64,000 nucleotides of DNA from Chloroflexi bacterium UBA5189 (GTDB taxonomy: Bacteria > Chloroflexota > Limnocylindria > Limnocylindrales > CSP1-4). The DNA lies in assembly GCA_002413045.1 (NCBI GenBank), contig DHWF01000042.1:1-64000 (forward strand), given 5' to 3'. This document shows positions 55,407 through 63,600 of the stretch, piece by piece (position 1 is the stretch's first letter; the number at the start of each line of letters is the position of its first letter). Both the position numbers and the translations under genes were made by a program. The notes under the pieces were generated by a model. That model was not told the DNA's origin, searched no databases, and saw only the letters and a list, made by a program, of their open reading frames with translations.

Positions 55407-57004
55407 GCAACGGCCTCACGGAGGCCGTGCAGCTGGCGGGACCATGGGATGGTGGCGACCACCGATGTACCGCCGACGAGACGGTCGCCGACCACCAGGC
55501 TCCCGCCGAGGGCCTCGACACGATCCGCAAGACCGCGCAGCCCGGAGCCGGCCGCCGGATTTGCACCACCGGACCCGTCATCCTCGATCCGGAGCACGAG
55601 TCCCCCACGGTCCTGGCGGAGCTCGACCGAGGCATGCTGGGCGCCGGCGTGCCGCGCGATGTTCGCGAGTGCCTCGGAGCACACGAAGTACAGCGTCGAT
55701 TCGACGGCCGGATCGTGTCGGCCGATCCCGGCACTGATCGTGGCGGTCGCAACCGGGGACCGCGCCGCGAGGTCAGCGATCGCAGCGACGAGGCCACCGG
55801 CGCTCAGTGTCGCCGGGTAGACACCGCGCGAGAAGTCGCGCAGGCGAAGCCGCGCCGCCGCAAGCTCGCTCTGCAGGGCCCCGAGGGGTGCGTCGTCCGG
55901 CCGCGCAGCCTTGGCGAGGGCGAGCAGCTCGGCGACGTGCGCAAGCCGGACGTCGACACCGTTCTCCAGCGCTGCTTCGAGCCGCCGCCCCTGCGCGTCG
56001 GCGGCCTGTACGAGCCGCCCGCGGGATGCCTCGAGCTCGTCGACCCGCCCCCGGATCTCCGCTTGCATCGCCGAATTGGAGATGGCGAGACCGGCGGCGG
56101 CGGCGATCAAACCGAAGAGCCGCGGATCTGCGACGAAGGCCGGGTCATGGGCCACGAAGCCAAGCTCGCGACCCGCGACGGCCATCCGCGTCACGACACG
56201 ATCGGCATCTGGAGGCGGGGGGACCACTGCGCGGCCGGTATCGTCGACCCAGGCCTCGGTCTCGCCCGCAACGGCATAGCCCAAGGACAGGGAGGGATCA
56301 CCGATGGCAGTGGCAAGCCGATCACGGAGCATGCCCGCGTCCGCTCCCCCACCGAGATCGACCACGAAGCCTGCGAGGACGCTGTGCGGCGACGCCCGCC
56401 AGATGACCTCGGCGACGATGCCGAGCGCGACCCCGGCAAGCGCAGCGTCGTAGGCAAGCAGACCTGCGTCGTCGAGTGGTGAACCCATGATTCTGGCGAG
56501 GCTCGCGCCACCGAGCACCCCGCCCGCGACCACCGCAAACGCGTAGGTGAGCGTTGCCGGGCCTGTCCGACGGCGCGCGCTCTCGATGATCCCGGCGACG
56601 CCGGCAGCCGCGATGAGCGCGCCGAACAGCAGGGCGCCGTCCAGCACGTTGACCATCCCCGACGCCGACAGGACGTAGGTTCCGACGACCACGACGCGCC
56701 CCCGCCGCCCGGCGAGCCTGCCCGTCGGGCGGGCGAAGAGGACGTGGACCAGGGGGCCGCAGTACAGGAATGCCGCCGGTGCCTGGAACGTGGCGATGAA
56801 CCACGCCGCTCCGGTGAGCATCAGGAGGACCCCCATTCGGGTCCCGCGCCCGCTCAGCCAGAGCGCCGCCCCGCCGCCGAGGAGCAACCACCCGACGCCC
56901 AGATCGCCGGCGATCAGGCTCGGCGTCGTGCCGGCCGGCCAGCCCGTTTCCGCCGCGATTCCGAGCGCGACGGCTGCGGGAAGGACGAGCCAGCGGGCCG
57001 TCAC
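55403..57004 (-). CDS. Histidine kinase-like protein with intact ATPase but missing phospho-acceptor His
   Basis: 533 aa. Ten or so hydrophobic segments, GAF-like region (~215-320). At the DHp helix the sequence is GRRLEAALENGVDVRLAHVAELL: Glu 347 stands where the His of xRDLHDGAQQ lies, and the following Asp is Asn. The ATPase domain is complete: N-box EALANIARHAGA (Asn ~448), G1 EDDGSGG (~475-480) and G2 GSGLRGLADRVEALGG (~486-500). It can bind ATP but not accept phosphate on itself. Start GTG 57002-57004 overlaps the receiver gene (GTGA). Reading: half of a heteromeric kinase. Confidence 0.88.
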   Translation of the reverse strand: MTARWLVLPAAVALGIAAETGWPAGTTPSLIAGDLGVGWLLLGGGAALWLSGRGTRMGVLLMLTGAAWFIATFQAPAAFLYCGPLVHVLFARPTGRLAGRRGRVVVVGTYVLSASGMVNVLDGALLFGALIAAAGVAGIIESARRRTGPATLTYAFAVVAGGVLGGASLARIMGSPLDDAGLLAYDAALAGVALGIVAEVIWRASPHSVLAGFVVDLGGGADAGMLRDRLATAIGDPSLSLGYAVAGETEAWVDDTGRAVVPPPPDADRVVTRMAVAGRELGFVAHDPAFVADPRLFGLIAAAAGLAISNSAMQAEIRGRVDELEASRGRLVQAADAQGRRLEAALENGVDVRLAHVAELLALAKAARPDDAPLGALQSELAAARLRLRDFSRGVYPATLSAGGLVAAIADLAARSPVATATISAGIGRHDPAVESTLYFVCSEALANIARHAGAQHASVELRQDRGGLVLRIEDDGSGGANPAAGSGLRGLADRVEALGGSLVVGDRLVGGTSVVATIPWSRQLHGLREAVA

Positions 57005-57363
57005 GACGAGCCCGATTCCAACAGCTCGATCAGGCCCGCCGTCGTCAGATCCGCCTTGCCGATGAAGCCCCGAGCGCGGCTCGTGCGGAGCCGTCGCCGA
57101 AAGGACGCGACGTCGTGACTCGACGTGAGAATGACCGCTGGCGTCGGGAGGAACTGCTGCAGCTGCTCGCAGATCGCGAATCCGTCGTCGCCTGGCAGGT
57201 GGACGTCAAGCAGGACGACGTCGGGACGAAGCCTGCGTACGGACTCGATCGCGCCCTGCCTGTCGGCCGCGTCGCCGATCACCTGAAACCCATCGCGCTC
57301 GAGCATCTCGCGGACGGCCAGCCGGAATGGCTGGTAGTCGTCGACGACCACGATGCTGCGCAC
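57001..57363 (-). CDS. Stand-alone receiver domain protein
   Basis: 120 aa, CheY-like with no output domain. VVVDDYQPFRLAVREML, acceptor in VVLLDVHLPGDDG, ILTSSHDVAS, Lys in GFIGKADLTTAGL. GTG start 57361-57363 with an AGGA site. First gene of the four-gene module receiver - kinase - kinase - LuxR regulator; it may relay or drain phosphoryl groups. Confidence 0.88.
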   Translation of the reverse strand: MRSIVVVDDYQPFRLAVREMLERDGFQVIGDAADRQGAIESVRRLRPDVVLLDVHLPGDDGFAICEQLQQFLPTPAVILTSSHDVASFRRRLRTSRARGFIGKADLTTAGLIELLESGSS

Positions 57364-57539
57364 GGGACCATCCTCGCACGCTCCGCGACGCGCACATCAG
57401 TGCCAGCCCTCATTTTGGATGCTGGACCGAGGGCCTACCCTGAACGCGCCGGGTGAACATCGAGGGCCGGCATTGATGAATCCCGACCCGCCGTGAGCCA
57501 GTCTCGGTTCGTCAAAACCCGTGCAGGAGGTCCACTTCG

Positions 57540-58988
57540 ATGGACCGGAAACGTTCACTGGCATTCGGCGCGGCGATCCTCGTCTCGGTGGCAATCGCTG
57601 GCTGCAGCGGGGCCGTGCCGGCCCAGACCGGCGCAGGACCAAAGATCCCCGTGCAGCCGAACTCGCACGTCAAGGGAACGCTCCTCACCGTCACTGGTCC
57701 GCAGTACGAGCTGGATTTCGCCAGCGCGGTCTCGAAGCTGTCCGCAGGCTCGATCGACGTCACGGTCACGGGCGACTGGCAACACGACGACCTGAACAAT
57801 GAGGCTGACCTCGTCAAGGCGGTAGCCGACGGCAAGGCCGAGCTCGGCTATATCGGCGCTCGCGGCTTCGACACCGCCGGCGTAAACAGCTTCGCAGGCC
57901 TCCAGGCTCCGATGCTCATCGACAGCTTCAACCTCGAGGCGAAGGTCCTGACGAGCGATTGGGCACAAAAGCTCCTCGAAGGCCCGCGATCCATTGGGGT
58001 CGTCGGGCTCGGATACGTCCAAGGCGAGCTCCGCCAGGCCCTCGGAGTCACCCGTAATCTGGCGGAGGTCACGGACTTTCAGGGAGCCCGCATCGGGGCG
58101 CGACCCTCGCACGTGACCGAGATGACGATGAAGGCACTCGGCGCGACGATGGTCGCAATCCCGGCCTCCTCGGTAAACGTGTCGGGGCTCGACGGCATCG
58201 AGATAGGGCTGCCAGGCGTAGCCGGCAACGGTTATGACGAGGGCGCCACGTCGTTTACCGGCAATCTCGTGTTCTGGGCGCGACCGAACATCATCTTCGC
58301 CAATGCGAAGTGGTTCGACAGCCTCAGCACGGACCAGCAGGGATACCTCCGAGCGGCAGCCAAGGAGATCGCCGTGACTTCGGCGGCGAGCTTGTCCGGA
58401 AGCGCCGCGGAGGCGAAGGGCATCGTGTGCGCCCGGAACCTCGCGATCACCACAGTGTCGCAGCCTGCACTCGACGCATTTCGTGCGCGGCTCCAGCCGG
58501 TCATCGACGAGATGAGCAAGGACCCGGCCACCAAGGCGACGATCGACGCCATCCTGGCGCTTCGAGGTGAGACGGACGTACCGGACGTGGTCGCGCCCTG
58601 TCCGAAGACAGCGCCGAGCCCGTCATCGAACACCGGGCCGACCCCGCTCGACGGAACCTGGAAGACGAGCTTCACGAAGGCGGACCTGGTCGCATCGCCA
58701 CTGCTCATGGACAGCGGTGAGATCAACGACGGCAACTGGGGCGACTTCACGATGACGTTCGGCCAAGGCAGGTTCACGTCGACTCAGAGCAACAGCTTCG
58801 AACACGGGACCGGCTCCGGCACGTTCACCGTGATCGGTAATGCCGTCTATCTGCACATCGATCAAACCGGCGAAGACTTCGCCTATCGGTGGAGCATCTT
58901 CAAGAACACGTTGACGTTCACGCGCGACGAATCGATCGGCGGGGGTCCAACACCCACGCTGGTCAAGCCCTGGACGCGGGTGCCCTGA
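57540..58988 (+). CDS. TRAP-type solute-binding lipoprotein with C-terminal lipocalin-like domain
   Basis: 482 aa. Lipobox VAIAGCSG. Residues ~45-345 are DctP-like: ADLVKAVADGKAELGYIGAR, QGARIGARPSHVTEMTMKALGATMV, NLVFWARPNIIFANAKWFDSLSTDQQGYL. After a Pro/Ser linker residues ~370-482 form a small beta-barrel-like domain (LDGTWKTSFTKADL, FTMTFGQGRFTS, FAYRWSIFKNTLTFTRD). No TRAP membrane genes are near, so it may sense rather than transport. AGGAGGT nine bases before ATG 57540. Confidence 0.8.
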   Translation: MDRKRSLAFGAAILVSVAIAGCSGAVPAQTGAGPKIPVQPNSHVKGTLLTVTGPQYELDFASAVSKLSAGSIDVTVTGDWQHDDLNNEADLVKAVADGKAELGYIGARGFDTAGVNSFAGLQAPMLIDSFNLEAKVLTSDWAQKLLEGPRSIGVVGLGYVQGELRQALGVTRNLAEVTDFQGARIGARPSHVTEMTMKALGATMVAIPASSVNVSGLDGIEIGLPGVAGNGYDEGATSFTGNLVFWARPNIIFANAKWFDSLSTDQQGYLRAAAKEIAVTSAASLSGSAAEAKGIVCARNLAITTVSQPALDAFRARLQPVIDEMSKDPATKATIDAILALRGETDVPDVVAPCPKTAPSPSSNTGPTPLDGTWKTSFTKADLVASPLLMDSGEINDGNWGDFTMTFGQGRFTSTQSNSFEHGTGSGTFTVIGNAVYLHIDQTGEDFAYRWSIFKNTLTFTRDESIGGGPTPTLVKPWTRVP

Positions 58989-59012
58989 GCACCGGCACGC
59001 AAAGCCGGGCAC

Positions 59013-59043
59013 AAGGGCCGCCGAGCACAGCTCGGCGGCCCTT
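59013..59043. terminator. Bidirectional terminator-like hairpin
   Basis: A perfect 13-bp stem, AAGGGCCGCCGAG with its complement, spans 59013-59043 around CACAG. It lies between the convergent stops at 58988 and 59070. The plus-strand side has only CTT before CTGCG, so termination on either strand depends on the stem. Confidence 0.65.
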
Positions 59044-59069
59044 CTGCGTTCAGCACTCCTCTGATTTGC

Positions 59070-59918
59070 TCACGCACTGACCTCCGCCGCGAGCTCGTCG
59101 CGCCACTCGACCGTCGCGGGCACGTTGTTGAACGTGTATACATGGAAGCCAAGGACGTTCGCAGCCGGATCGGCGATCACCGGAGCCAGCTTCTCGACGA
59201 GTGCCGTGGGACGGTAGACGCCGCCGGAGCGCAGGAGCGCGCCGACGAACCGGGCGTTCTTGAGGATGAACTTGCTCGCGTCCTTCACGCCGATGCGGGC
59301 GCTGATCGAGAGGAGCTTCGGGATCTCCGCAACGCCCGGCAGCCCGATCTTCACCTGGAGCGTGTTGCCCTCGGCGCGGCGCGCGACGACGAAGCGCTCG
59401 ATCGTCTGCGGGTCGAAGCAGAGCTGCGTCGTCATGTAGCGGACGAACGGTGCCTTGTCACGGAGCGCCTGCTCGAGCGGCGCATCCGGGATGTCGGGGT
59501 GGCCCTGCGGGTAGCAGGGGCAGCCGAGCTCGGTCGGCAGCTTGTCGACATCGGCCATGGCGCGGAGCAGCGACAGGCCATCGAGGAACTCGCCGGGCTC
59601 CTCCGCGTCGCCACCGACGACGAAAGCGCGGTCGATGCCGGCATCGGCAAGGCGGCTCAGCAGCTCCGAGAGGTGCGCGCGGTCACGGATCATCCGGGCC
59701 GACAGGTGCGGAATCGCGCGCAGGCCGGCCCGCTCGAGCTCGATCGTCAGGTCGACGGTCGCCTCGATGCCCTTGCCCGGCGACGCGGTCACGGACACGG
59801 TGGCGCCACGCGGGAGGGCAGCCGCCTGCTCACGGGCGTTCTTGAGCGGGATGATCTCGAACGTCGGATCCGCCAGGACCCGCGCGAGGCCGGCCCGCTC
59901 GGCCGCCGAGAGCGCCAC
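59070..59918 (-). CDS. Methylenetetrahydrofolate reductase-like protein (MetF family)
   Basis: 282 aa TIM-barrel of the 5,10-methylene-THF reductase superfamily. EIIPLKNAREQAAALPRG, VSVTASPGKGIEATVDL (substrate loop), LRAIPHLSARMIRDRAHL, DRAFVVGGDAEEPGEF and CYPQGHPDIPDA with MTTQLCFDPQTIERF are family signatures. Start GTG 59916-59918, eleven bases after the MttB-like stop. It would oxidise methyl-THF (or work in the reverse) next to corrinoid methyltransferase genes. Confidence 0.87.
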   Translation of the reverse strand: MALSAAERAGLARVLADPTFEIIPLKNAREQAAALPRGATVSVTASPGKGIEATVDLTIELERAGLRAIPHLSARMIRDRAHLSELLSRLADAGIDRAFVVGGDAEEPGEFLDGLSLLRAMADVDKLPTELGCPCYPQGHPDIPDAPLEQALRDKAPFVRYMTTQLCFDPQTIERFVVARRAEGNTLQVKIGLPGVAEIPKLLSISARIGVKDASKFILKNARFVGALLRSGGVYRPTALVEKLAPVIADPAANVLGFHVYTFNNVPATVEWRDELAAEVSA

Positions 59919-59929
59919 CCGGTGCTGCC

Positions 59930-61492
59930 TTAGACGTCCGAGTCGGGGAAGGCGGCCTTGCGCTGGGCGACGTACTCGAGGAGTGCTTCGTCGATGCCCG
60001 GGTCGATCGGGGGCGCCTCGTACTCGGCGAGCATCGTCTTCCAGATCTTGTTCGCCCGCTGCGGCGATTCGAGCGCGCCGTCCTCGAGCCACTGCTCGAA
60101 CGAGTTGTTGTCAGCGGTCGCCGAGCGGTAGAAGGCGTTCTCGAAGTTGGCGAGGGTGTGCGAGTTGCCGAGGAAGTGCATGCCCGGGCCGTTCTCGCGG
60201 ATCGCGTCGAGCGCCTGGCCGTTCTCTGACAGGTCGACGCCCTTCACGAACACGCCGGCCATCCCGCACTGGTCGAGGTCGAGGATGAACTTCTCGTACC
60301 CGATCGAGAGGCCGCCCTCGAGCCAGCCGGCAGCGTGGAGGACGAAGTTGGTCCCGGCGAGGATGGTCGGGATGAACGTCGCGGCGCTCTCGTAGGCGGC
60401 CTGCGCATCGGCGGTCTTGGCGGCGCACAGGTTGCCGCCGGAGCGGAACGGCACGCCGAGTCGCCGCGCGAGCGCGGCCATGATGTACAGGACGAGCGCC
60501 GGCTCGGGGGTCCCGAAGGTGGGCGCGCCCGACTGCATCGAAATCGATGACGCGAACGAGCCGAGGATCACCGGCGCGCCAGGCCGCACGAGCTGGACGA
60601 ATGCCATGCCCGCGAGCGCCTCCGCCAGCGTCTGCGCCGCGGTGCCCGCGACCGTGACCGGCGACATCGCGCCGGCGAGGATGAACGGCGTGATCAGCGT
60701 CGCCTGGTTCGCCTGCGCGTAGACGCGGGCGACGCCGAGCATCGTCGCGTCCCACACGAGTGGCGAGTTCGCGTTGATCAGGCTGAGGACCACCGTGTGG
60801 TCGTCGAGGTAGTCGGGGCCGCGGTCGCTGAACGCGATCTTCGCCAGCTCGACGGTATCGCGCGCCCGATCCGGATGCGTGACCGAGCCCATGAACGGCT
60901 TGTCGCTGTAGCGGATGTGCGAATAGACCATGTCGAGGTGGCGCTTGTTGACCGGGATGTCGACCGGCTCGCAGACCGTCCCGCCCGAGTGGTGGAGGTG
61001 CGGCGTCATGTACGCCAGCTTCACGAAGTTGCGGAAGTCCTCGAGGGTCCCGTAGCGCCGGCCGTTGTCGAGGTCGCGCACGAACGGGCTCCCGTAGTTG
61101 GGAGCCAGGACGGTGTACGGATCGCCGAGCTGGACGGTCCGCTCGGGGTTGCGGGCGTGCTGGGTGAAGATCTTGGGCGCGGTTGCCTGGATGATCTGGC
61201 GGCACATGCCGCGGGGGAACTTCACGAGCTCGCCGACGACATCGGCGCCGGCGTCCTTCAGGGTCGTGAGCGACTCCGGGTCGCCCCGGAAGATGATCCC
61301 GACCTCCTCGAGGATCGTGTCGGCGTTGTGCTCGATCAGCGACAGGCCCTCCTCGTCGAGGACCTCGTATGGCTTGAGCGATCGGGTGAGGAACGGCGCC
61401 CCGTGGGCATGGGCCAGCGCGGCTCGATGCGCATGCCGTGCCGCGCGCCCGCCGCTCTGCCGAGCGCTTCCTTCGCGCGGGCTGTCGATCAT
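59930..61492 (-). CDS. MttB-family corrinoid methyltransferase, non-pyrrolysine type
   Basis: 520 aa. LDEEGLSLIEHNADTILEEVGI, YTVLAPNYGSPFVRDLDNGRR, LHHSGGTVCEPVDIP, ANSPLVWDATMLG, PVTVAGTAAQTLAEALAGM, GNLCAAKTADAQAAYES and AAGWLEGGLSIGYEKFI follow the trimethylamine methyltransferase family. No in-frame stop (amber) occurs, so it lacks pyrrolysine like the glycine-betaine, proline-betaine and carnitine methyltransferases. A His/Ala-rich N-terminal extension (~30 aa) is unusual. Transfers a methyl group from a quaternary amine to a corrinoid protein not encoded in the window. ATGA overlap with the activator gene. Confidence 0.9.
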   Translation of the reverse strand: MIDSPREGSARQSGGRAARHAHRAALAHAHGAPFLTRSLKPYEVLDEEGLSLIEHNADTILEEVGIIFRGDPESLTTLKDAGADVVGELVKFPRGMCRQIIQATAPKIFTQHARNPERTVQLGDPYTVLAPNYGSPFVRDLDNGRRYGTLEDFRNFVKLAYMTPHLHHSGGTVCEPVDIPVNKRHLDMVYSHIRYSDKPFMGSVTHPDRARDTVELAKIAFSDRGPDYLDDHTVVLSLINANSPLVWDATMLGVARVYAQANQATLITPFILAGAMSPVTVAGTAAQTLAEALAGMAFVQLVRPGAPVILGSFASSISMQSGAPTFGTPEPALVLYIMAALARRLGVPFRSGGNLCAAKTADAQAAYESAATFIPTILAGTNFVLHAAGWLEGGLSIGYEKFILDLDQCGMAGVFVKGVDLSENGQALDAIRENGPGMHFLGNSHTLANFENAFYRSATADNNSFEQWLEDGALESPQRANKIWKTMLAEYEAPPIDPGIDEALLEYVAQRKAAFPDSDV

Positions 61493-63600
61493 CGATCGCC
61501 TCCAATCGGTTGGGTCACGCCGCGGCGTCGGTTCGGGGGGCGAGACGACGAGACGTCACGCCGTTGTGCCGGCTCGTCGCCCGGGTCGGCCGCGCCGGGG
61601 CGTGCCGGCAGGTCAACCACGGAGGCGAGATTCGGCGATGGAGCCGTGGCGTGGGGAATCGCCATGGCGTCGACGAAGTGCTCCTGGAAGCGCGGCTCGA
61701 CCGCGGTCTCGATCTTCTCCACGGTCCGGACGACGCGCTCGATCTCGTGGCGCGCCTCGCGGGAGAGGAGCGCGATGAGCGCCCCGGTGCCCGCGGCATT
61801 TCCTGCCGCTGCGACATAGTCGAGCGGCGCGTCCGGCACGAGGCCGAGCACCAGCGCGTAGAGCGGATCGATCTGGCTGCCGAATGCGCCGGCCAGCTTC
61901 ACGCGGTCCACGGTCTCCACGCCAAGATGGTCCATCAAGAGTCTCGCTCCCGCGTACAGCGCCGCCTTCGCGAGCTGGATCGCGCGCACGTCGTTCTGGG
62001 TGATCGTGATCCGCGGCGACGCGGGACCAACCTCACCGTCCCCGAGATCCGCGCCAGGTCGGCCGGCGTTGAGCAGGTAGGCGAACGTCCGCCCATCGGC
62101 GACGATCCGCGGCGACCGACCGGCAAGCCGCCCGTCGATCGTGCCGTCGGCGGTGATGACGCCGGCAAGGAACAGCTCCGCGAGCACCTCGACGATGCCG
62201 GAGCCGCAGATGCCCGTCACGCCGGTCCGGCGGGTGGATGCCGCGAAGCCCGTCTCGTCCGACCACCGGCTGGAGCCGATGACACGGAAGCGCGGCTCGA
62301 GACTCCCCCTGTCGATCCGCACGCGTTCGATCGCCCCGGGCGCCGCCCGCTGGCCGCTGGAGATCTGGGCGCCCTCGAAGGCCGGACCGGTCGGCGAGGA
62401 GGCGGCGAGCAGCCGCTCCCGCGAGCCGAGCACGATCTCGGCGTTCGTCCCCACGTCCACGAGCAGCGTGACCTCGTCCGAGCGGTACGGCGTCTCGGCG
62501 AGGATCGCGCCGGCGGCATCTGCGCCCACGTGCCCCGCGATGCACGGCAGGACATACACCCGCGCGCCCGGGTGCGCCGGGATCTCGAGCTCGCGCGCCG
62601 TCGTGCGGACCGCCGCGTCCGTCGCCAGCGCGAACGGCGCCGACCCCAACGGCACCGGGTCGATGCCGAGCAGGAGGTGATGCATGATCGGATTGCCCAC
62701 GATCGTGAGCTCGAGGATCTCCTCGACGTCGATGCCGGCCCGCGCGGCGAGGCCGGTCACGAGGCTGGCGATGGCGTCTCGGACGGCCCGCGTCATCGCG
62801 GCCGCTCCCCCCTCGTGCATCATCGCGTAGGAGACGCGGCTCATCAGGTCCTCGCCGAACCGGATCTGCGGGTTCATCACGCCATCGGAGGCGAGGACCT
62901 CGCCGTCGGCGAGGTTCGCAAGGTGGCCGGCGATCGTCGTCGAACCGACGTCGAGCGCGACACCGAGCGCGCGATCGTGCAGCCCCGGCCACACCGCGAT
63001 GATCGAGCGTCGGTCGTGGACCGCGACCGTGATCCGGTACGCGCCCGCCTCGAGCGCGGGCTGCAGCGCGCGGATGACCTCGAGGTCGGCCTCCAGGCCG
63101 GTGAGTCCCCATTCCGCCTCGAGCGCGGCGAAGATCCGGGCGAGGTCGCCACCGGGCTTGGCGAGGTCCGGCCGCTCGATCTCGACCTCGTACAGCCGGA
63201 TGACCGGGTCGATGACGAAGTCGCGGACCGGCACGCCCTTGCGGACGACCATCCGATGGACCTGGCTCTCCGGCGGGATGTCCACGAGGACGTCGCCATG
63301 GATCTGCGCCCGGCAGCCGAGCCGTCGTCCCGCCGCCAGCCCGCGCAGGCGATCAAACTCGTCCTCGTCCGCACCGCGCGGCGAGAGGTGCGCGTCACTC
63401 GATTCGATGCCGTGCTTCGGATATGAACCTTCGGCAGGGACGACCTGGCAGCGCCCGCACAGGCCTCGACCACCGCACACGGAATCAAGGTCGACGCCAA
63501 GGGTTCGGGCGGCATCGAGGACGGTCGTGCCCGGTTCGAACCGACCGCGCCGCCCGGACGGCGTGAAGATGACCTGCGCGCCCGCCTCGCTGGCGCTCAT
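61489..63600 (-). CDS. RACo-like corrinoid activation protein (2Fe-2S + ASKHA ATPase)
   Basis: 703 aa. N-terminal ferredoxin domain with SVCGGRGLCGRCQVVP and LGCRAQ (four cluster Cys). ASKHA ATPase domain (DUF4445): LDVGSTTIAGHLANLADGE, VVGNPIMHHLLLGIDP, LVDVGTNAEIVLGSRERL, GICGSGIVEVL and AGAFGSQIDPLYAL. Such proteins reductively reactivate the corrinoid cofactor of methyltransferase systems with ATP. The C-terminal ~70 residues (Pro/Arg-rich) are an extra tail. ATGA overlap with the gene at the right edge. Confidence 0.9.
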   Translation of the reverse strand: MSASEAGAQVIFTPSGRRGRFEPGTTVLDAARTLGVDLDSVCGGRGLCGRCQVVPAEGSYPKHGIESSDAHLSPRGADEDEFDRLRGLAAGRRLGCRAQIHGDVLVDIPPESQVHRMVVRKGVPVRDFVIDPVIRLYEVEIERPDLAKPGGDLARIFAALEAEWGLTGLEADLEVIRALQPALEAGAYRITVAVHDRRSIIAVWPGLHDRALGVALDVGSTTIAGHLANLADGEVLASDGVMNPQIRFGEDLMSRVSYAMMHEGGAAAMTRAVRDAIASLVTGLAARAGIDVEEILELTIVGNPIMHHLLLGIDPVPLGSAPFALATDAAVRTTARELEIPAHPGARVYVLPCIAGHVGADAAGAILAETPYRSDEVTLLVDVGTNAEIVLGSRERLLAASSPTGPAFEGAQISSGQRAAPGAIERVRIDRGSLEPRFRVIGSSRWSDETGFAASTRRTGVTGICGSGIVEVLAELFLAGVITADGTIDGRLAGRSPRIVADGRTFAYLLNAGRPGADLGDGEVGPASPRITITQNDVRAIQLAKAALYAGARLLMDHLGVETVDRVKLAGAFGSQIDPLYALVLGLVPDAPLDYVAAAGNAAGTGALIALLSREARHEIERVVRTVEKIETAVEPRFQEHFVDAMAIPHATAPSPNLASVVDLPARPGAADPGDEPAQRRDVSSSRPPNRRRGVTQPIGGDR

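Noticed and set aside
59930..61492. Pyrrolysine in the MttB homologue
   Set aside because: The frame is continuous with no in-frame TAG, and no pyl genes are seen.
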